Shown: positions 61,981-64,000 of the stretch, piece after piece
Layout of the letters: the number at the start of each line of letters is the position of its first letter
Position numbering within the stretch: the first letter of the stretch is position 1
Assembly: GCA_948144175.1 (NCBI GenBank)
Contig: CANXME010002283.1
Span: forward strand, 247,669-311,668
Direction: 5' to 3'
Source of the DNA: Closterium sp. NIES-65
Taxonomy: Eukaryota > Streptophyta > Zygnematophyceae > Desmidiales > Closteriaceae
Length of the DNA: 64,000 bases
Translations under genes and position numbers: made by a program
The notes under the pieces: generated by a model
The model's input: only the letters and a program-made list of their open reading frames with translations
Told to the model about the DNA's origin: nothing
The model's database searches: none

Positions 61981-63560
61981 AGGGGGTCTACCGAGAGGGG
62001 ACCTGGTACTAGGAAGAGCGGTGGGGGGGGAGGGACGGAGTGCGGTAGGGGAAGAGGCGGTAGTAGGGGACCAACTCGTCAAACGTGACGTCCTGGGAGG
62101 ACAGAACACGGCGAGAGGTGGGGTGGTAGAACTGCCACCCTGCTTGCGCGTCAGGGGGGAAGCCAAGGAAGACGCAAGGAGTAGCACGAGGGGACAGCTT
62201 GTCCGTAGACAAGTCGCGAAAAAACGCCCGAGATCCCAGACACGGAACGCAGACGCATCGCCAACCTTCCCCGTCCAAAGCAAAGCTGGGGGAGGTCTCC
62301 TTCATGGAGACCCGTGGGGTGAAGGTTGATCTATGCGCCGCGTACCGAACCGCAAACGGCCACAGAGAATGGGGGGCAGCCGCATGCATCATGGACGTAC
62401 GAGCGACATCCATGACCATGCCAATGCGGCGCTCAGCAATCCCAATTTGCTGTGGAGATTCCGGAAGCGTGAAAGGTCTGGCGGAGCCTCGTGCACGATA
62501 GTAGGCTCGCAGAAGGCCAGAGGAGAACTCTCCGCCTCTGTCAGAGTGCAGACGCAGAACAGGAAAGTCCGAGCCGAAGCTCTGCCTCAGCTGGAGACGA
62601 GCTGCGCGGATCCAGTCGATCAAAAACGCAGTGACATCACCCTTGCTGCGCAAGAGGGAAGACTGTGTGTTAACGCGAGTAGTCGTCAATCACCAGTAGG
62701 AAGTAGCGCTCGTGACCCTGTCCCGGACGCGGCCGGGCCCCACACGTCCATGTGAAGCGTCTGCAGCGGGGCCTCTGTTGAAGGAAACAGGGAGGAGTGA
62801 GGGGCAGCCTGTTGGCGCCCCTCGACACAGGGATGCAGGTAGGGCCAGGCCCCCGGAGGTAGGGAGGGTAGAGACCGGGGGGAGACCAGAGACAAGGACA
62901 CGGGAGGCCATGCCTCGGAGACGAAGCAGGGAGGGGTGACCAAGGCGGTGGTGCCAGAGGAGAGTCTCGTGAGACAGGAGGCGACACGAGCAGGGGGCAG
63001 ACTCAAGACCAGACCTGGACGCTGCAGCAAACACCTGACCCGACGCAGCTACCTGACCAGACGCAGTGACTGGAGGAGACGCAGGGTGGTCAGTGTGTAC
63101 AGGCTCGACCCCGGCCGACGTGTAAACGTCTGGCCAGGTGTCGGCCTGTTCCGAGCGTCCGTGCAGTGGGTCACCGCTGACCGCAGGAGTGAACGTGTGA
63201 CCCCCGCATCTTGTAGGTCAGCACCACTCACCAAGTTCGTAGAGAACGAGAGAGAGGTAAAGACCAGACAGGGTGCAAGAGGGGGCCGCCGGACACGAGA
63301 GGAAAGTGGAGTAGTGAGCAAAGAAAGGACCCCAGAGGGGTCTGTCAGAGAGAGCCTGCAACTGGCGGCCAAGCGGCGTGAGTGTGGTGCGGTCTCGAAA
63401 GAAGGAGCGAGAAGCCCCTGAGTCAAGGGTGAAGGTGTGGGAGCCGAAGCCGACGTAGTACCTGAGAGAGCAGACTCACCAGCACCTGAGGAGCAGACGC
63501 ACGAGCACTAGAGCAGCAGCCTCGCTAGCACCTAGAGCTAGCGCCTAACCAGTACCTAGA
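61980..63560 (-). pseudogene. pol: E9 integrase and protease region
   Basis: Minus-strand pieces: integrase end KLSPRATPCVFLGFPPDAQ, MVMDVARTSMMHAAAPHSLW, LHSDRGGEFSSGLLRAYYRA, LHMDVWGP block near 62740, GHPSLLRLRGMASRVLVSGL near 62900, and the protease strand LAPSFETAPHSRR next to the D-S-G site near 63420. It is broken throughout. Confidence 0.78.
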
Positions 63561-63630
63561 GCAGCAGTCGCAATGCCCGGGTCGGGGCGGAAAACACCGG
63601 TAACAGTCACCCTCATCACTAATAGTCACA

Positions 63631-63873
63631 TCATTTGGCAGCAAGAATAGCATCAAAGTCAAGGTCAAAGACAGCTACTCCCGCCCTAGAAAGCTCGCCC
63701 CAACGGGGGATCTCCGTGGCCTCCGCGAACTGGTGACGCCAAGCGTCCGTCAGGCGGCCAAAGCAGCGCTCGGTGGAGTGCGCACCCCCGCACTGCTCAC
63801 CTGCGCGGTCGCCGGTGCGTAGGACGTAGGTGCACGGACCAGTACCCCCACCCCGCTGGCGTGCAGCGTACAC
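63631..63873 (-). pseudogene. gag: E9 Gag knuckle region
   Basis: The minus strand reads ARQRGGGTGPCTYVLRTGDR, then the C-x13-C-x3-H-x4-C pattern ending in RCFGRLTDAWRHQF, then IPRWGELSRAGVAVFDLDFD, the conserved junction between Gag and protease. The Gly-rich Gag tail follows to the window edge (63890-64000). Confidence 0.8.
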
Positions 63874-64000
63874 TCACGGAGCTGCGGGGGATGTCACAAA
63901 GTGGCGCTGCTGCTGCTGCGTGCTGCTCTGCTGGCGCTGACCACCACCGGAGCCGACCCTCTGCGCAGCGCCACCCCCGACCAGCTCCACCTCCACCGCC

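Larger units (their letters stand above)
51274..64000 (-). mobile_element. E9: family A retrotransposon split by E10, cut by the right edge
   Basis: The 3' LTR (51274-51403), 3' UTR and RNase H lie left of E10 (to 52504). RT, linker, integrase, protease and Gag end lie right of it (59910-64000). The break point falls in RT and is duplicated as CAGTT (52500-52504 and 59910-59914). The 5' LTR is beyond the window. The E9 coding part is the most decayed in the window, with many breaks. Confidence 0.92.

Noticed and set aside
1-64000. A firm species assignment to Closterium
   Set aside because: The family A Gag and Pol style recalls that genus, but this rests on memory alone. Only a green-lineage assignment is supported by the primer-binding sites.

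Overview
This window is almost entirely retrotransposon DNA from a eukaryote of the green lineage. Three things point there: most primer-binding sites match the 3' end of plant initiator tRNA-Met; one matches plant cytosolic tRNA-Phe over 39 nt; and the one convincing host gene has a GT-AG intron. The GC-rich Ty1/copia family with Pro/Gly-rich Gag, which I call family A, reminds me of copies I associate with the zygnematophyte alga Closterium. That is recall, not a search, so the taxon is only a suggestion.

Layout. E1 (1-6688, minus) is a family A copy cut by the left edge. It is followed by a 343-bp duplication (6611-6953 and 8162-8505) that brackets a mosaic of two family A fragments. Native AT-richer DNA with two minisatellites fills 8506-9467. 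E3 (9468-11780, minus, 3' half only) abuts E4 (11781-18250, plus), whose two LTRs do not match each other. E5 (18867-32592, plus) is a different copia lineage with 0.5-kb LTRs. It carries two nested insertions: a 347-bp TRIM (22001-22347) and E6 (22691-29455), a third copia lineage with 972-bp LTRs. A native island (32593-35383) holds a hAT-type MITE and a two-exon gene for a secreted FAS1-like protein (33793-34522). E7 (35384-42865, plus) is the youngest family A copy, with identical LTRs. E8 (43290-50311, minus) sits inside native DNA whose ends look like a decayed inverted-repeat element. E9 (51274 to the right edge, minus) is split by E10 (52505-59909, plus), which itself carries a solo LTR (52802-52931).

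Age order from LTR divergence counted by eye: E7 0/131, TRIM 1/139, E6 about 13/972, E5 about 10/503, E8 4/128, E10 6/127. Every nested element is younger than its host where this can be tested. All the elements are treated here as fossils. E7 looks closest to whole, the TRIM looks structurally whole, and the others carry several to many breaks.

The most unusual signals are the E6 primer-binding site, which copies tRNA-Phe exactly as far as the hypermodified base 37; the TRIM, whose LTR/internal boundary reads like a tRNA with both pol III boxes; a conserved stem-loop around the family A polypurine tract; and hypervariable minisatellites in the family A leader and in the integrase-RT linker.
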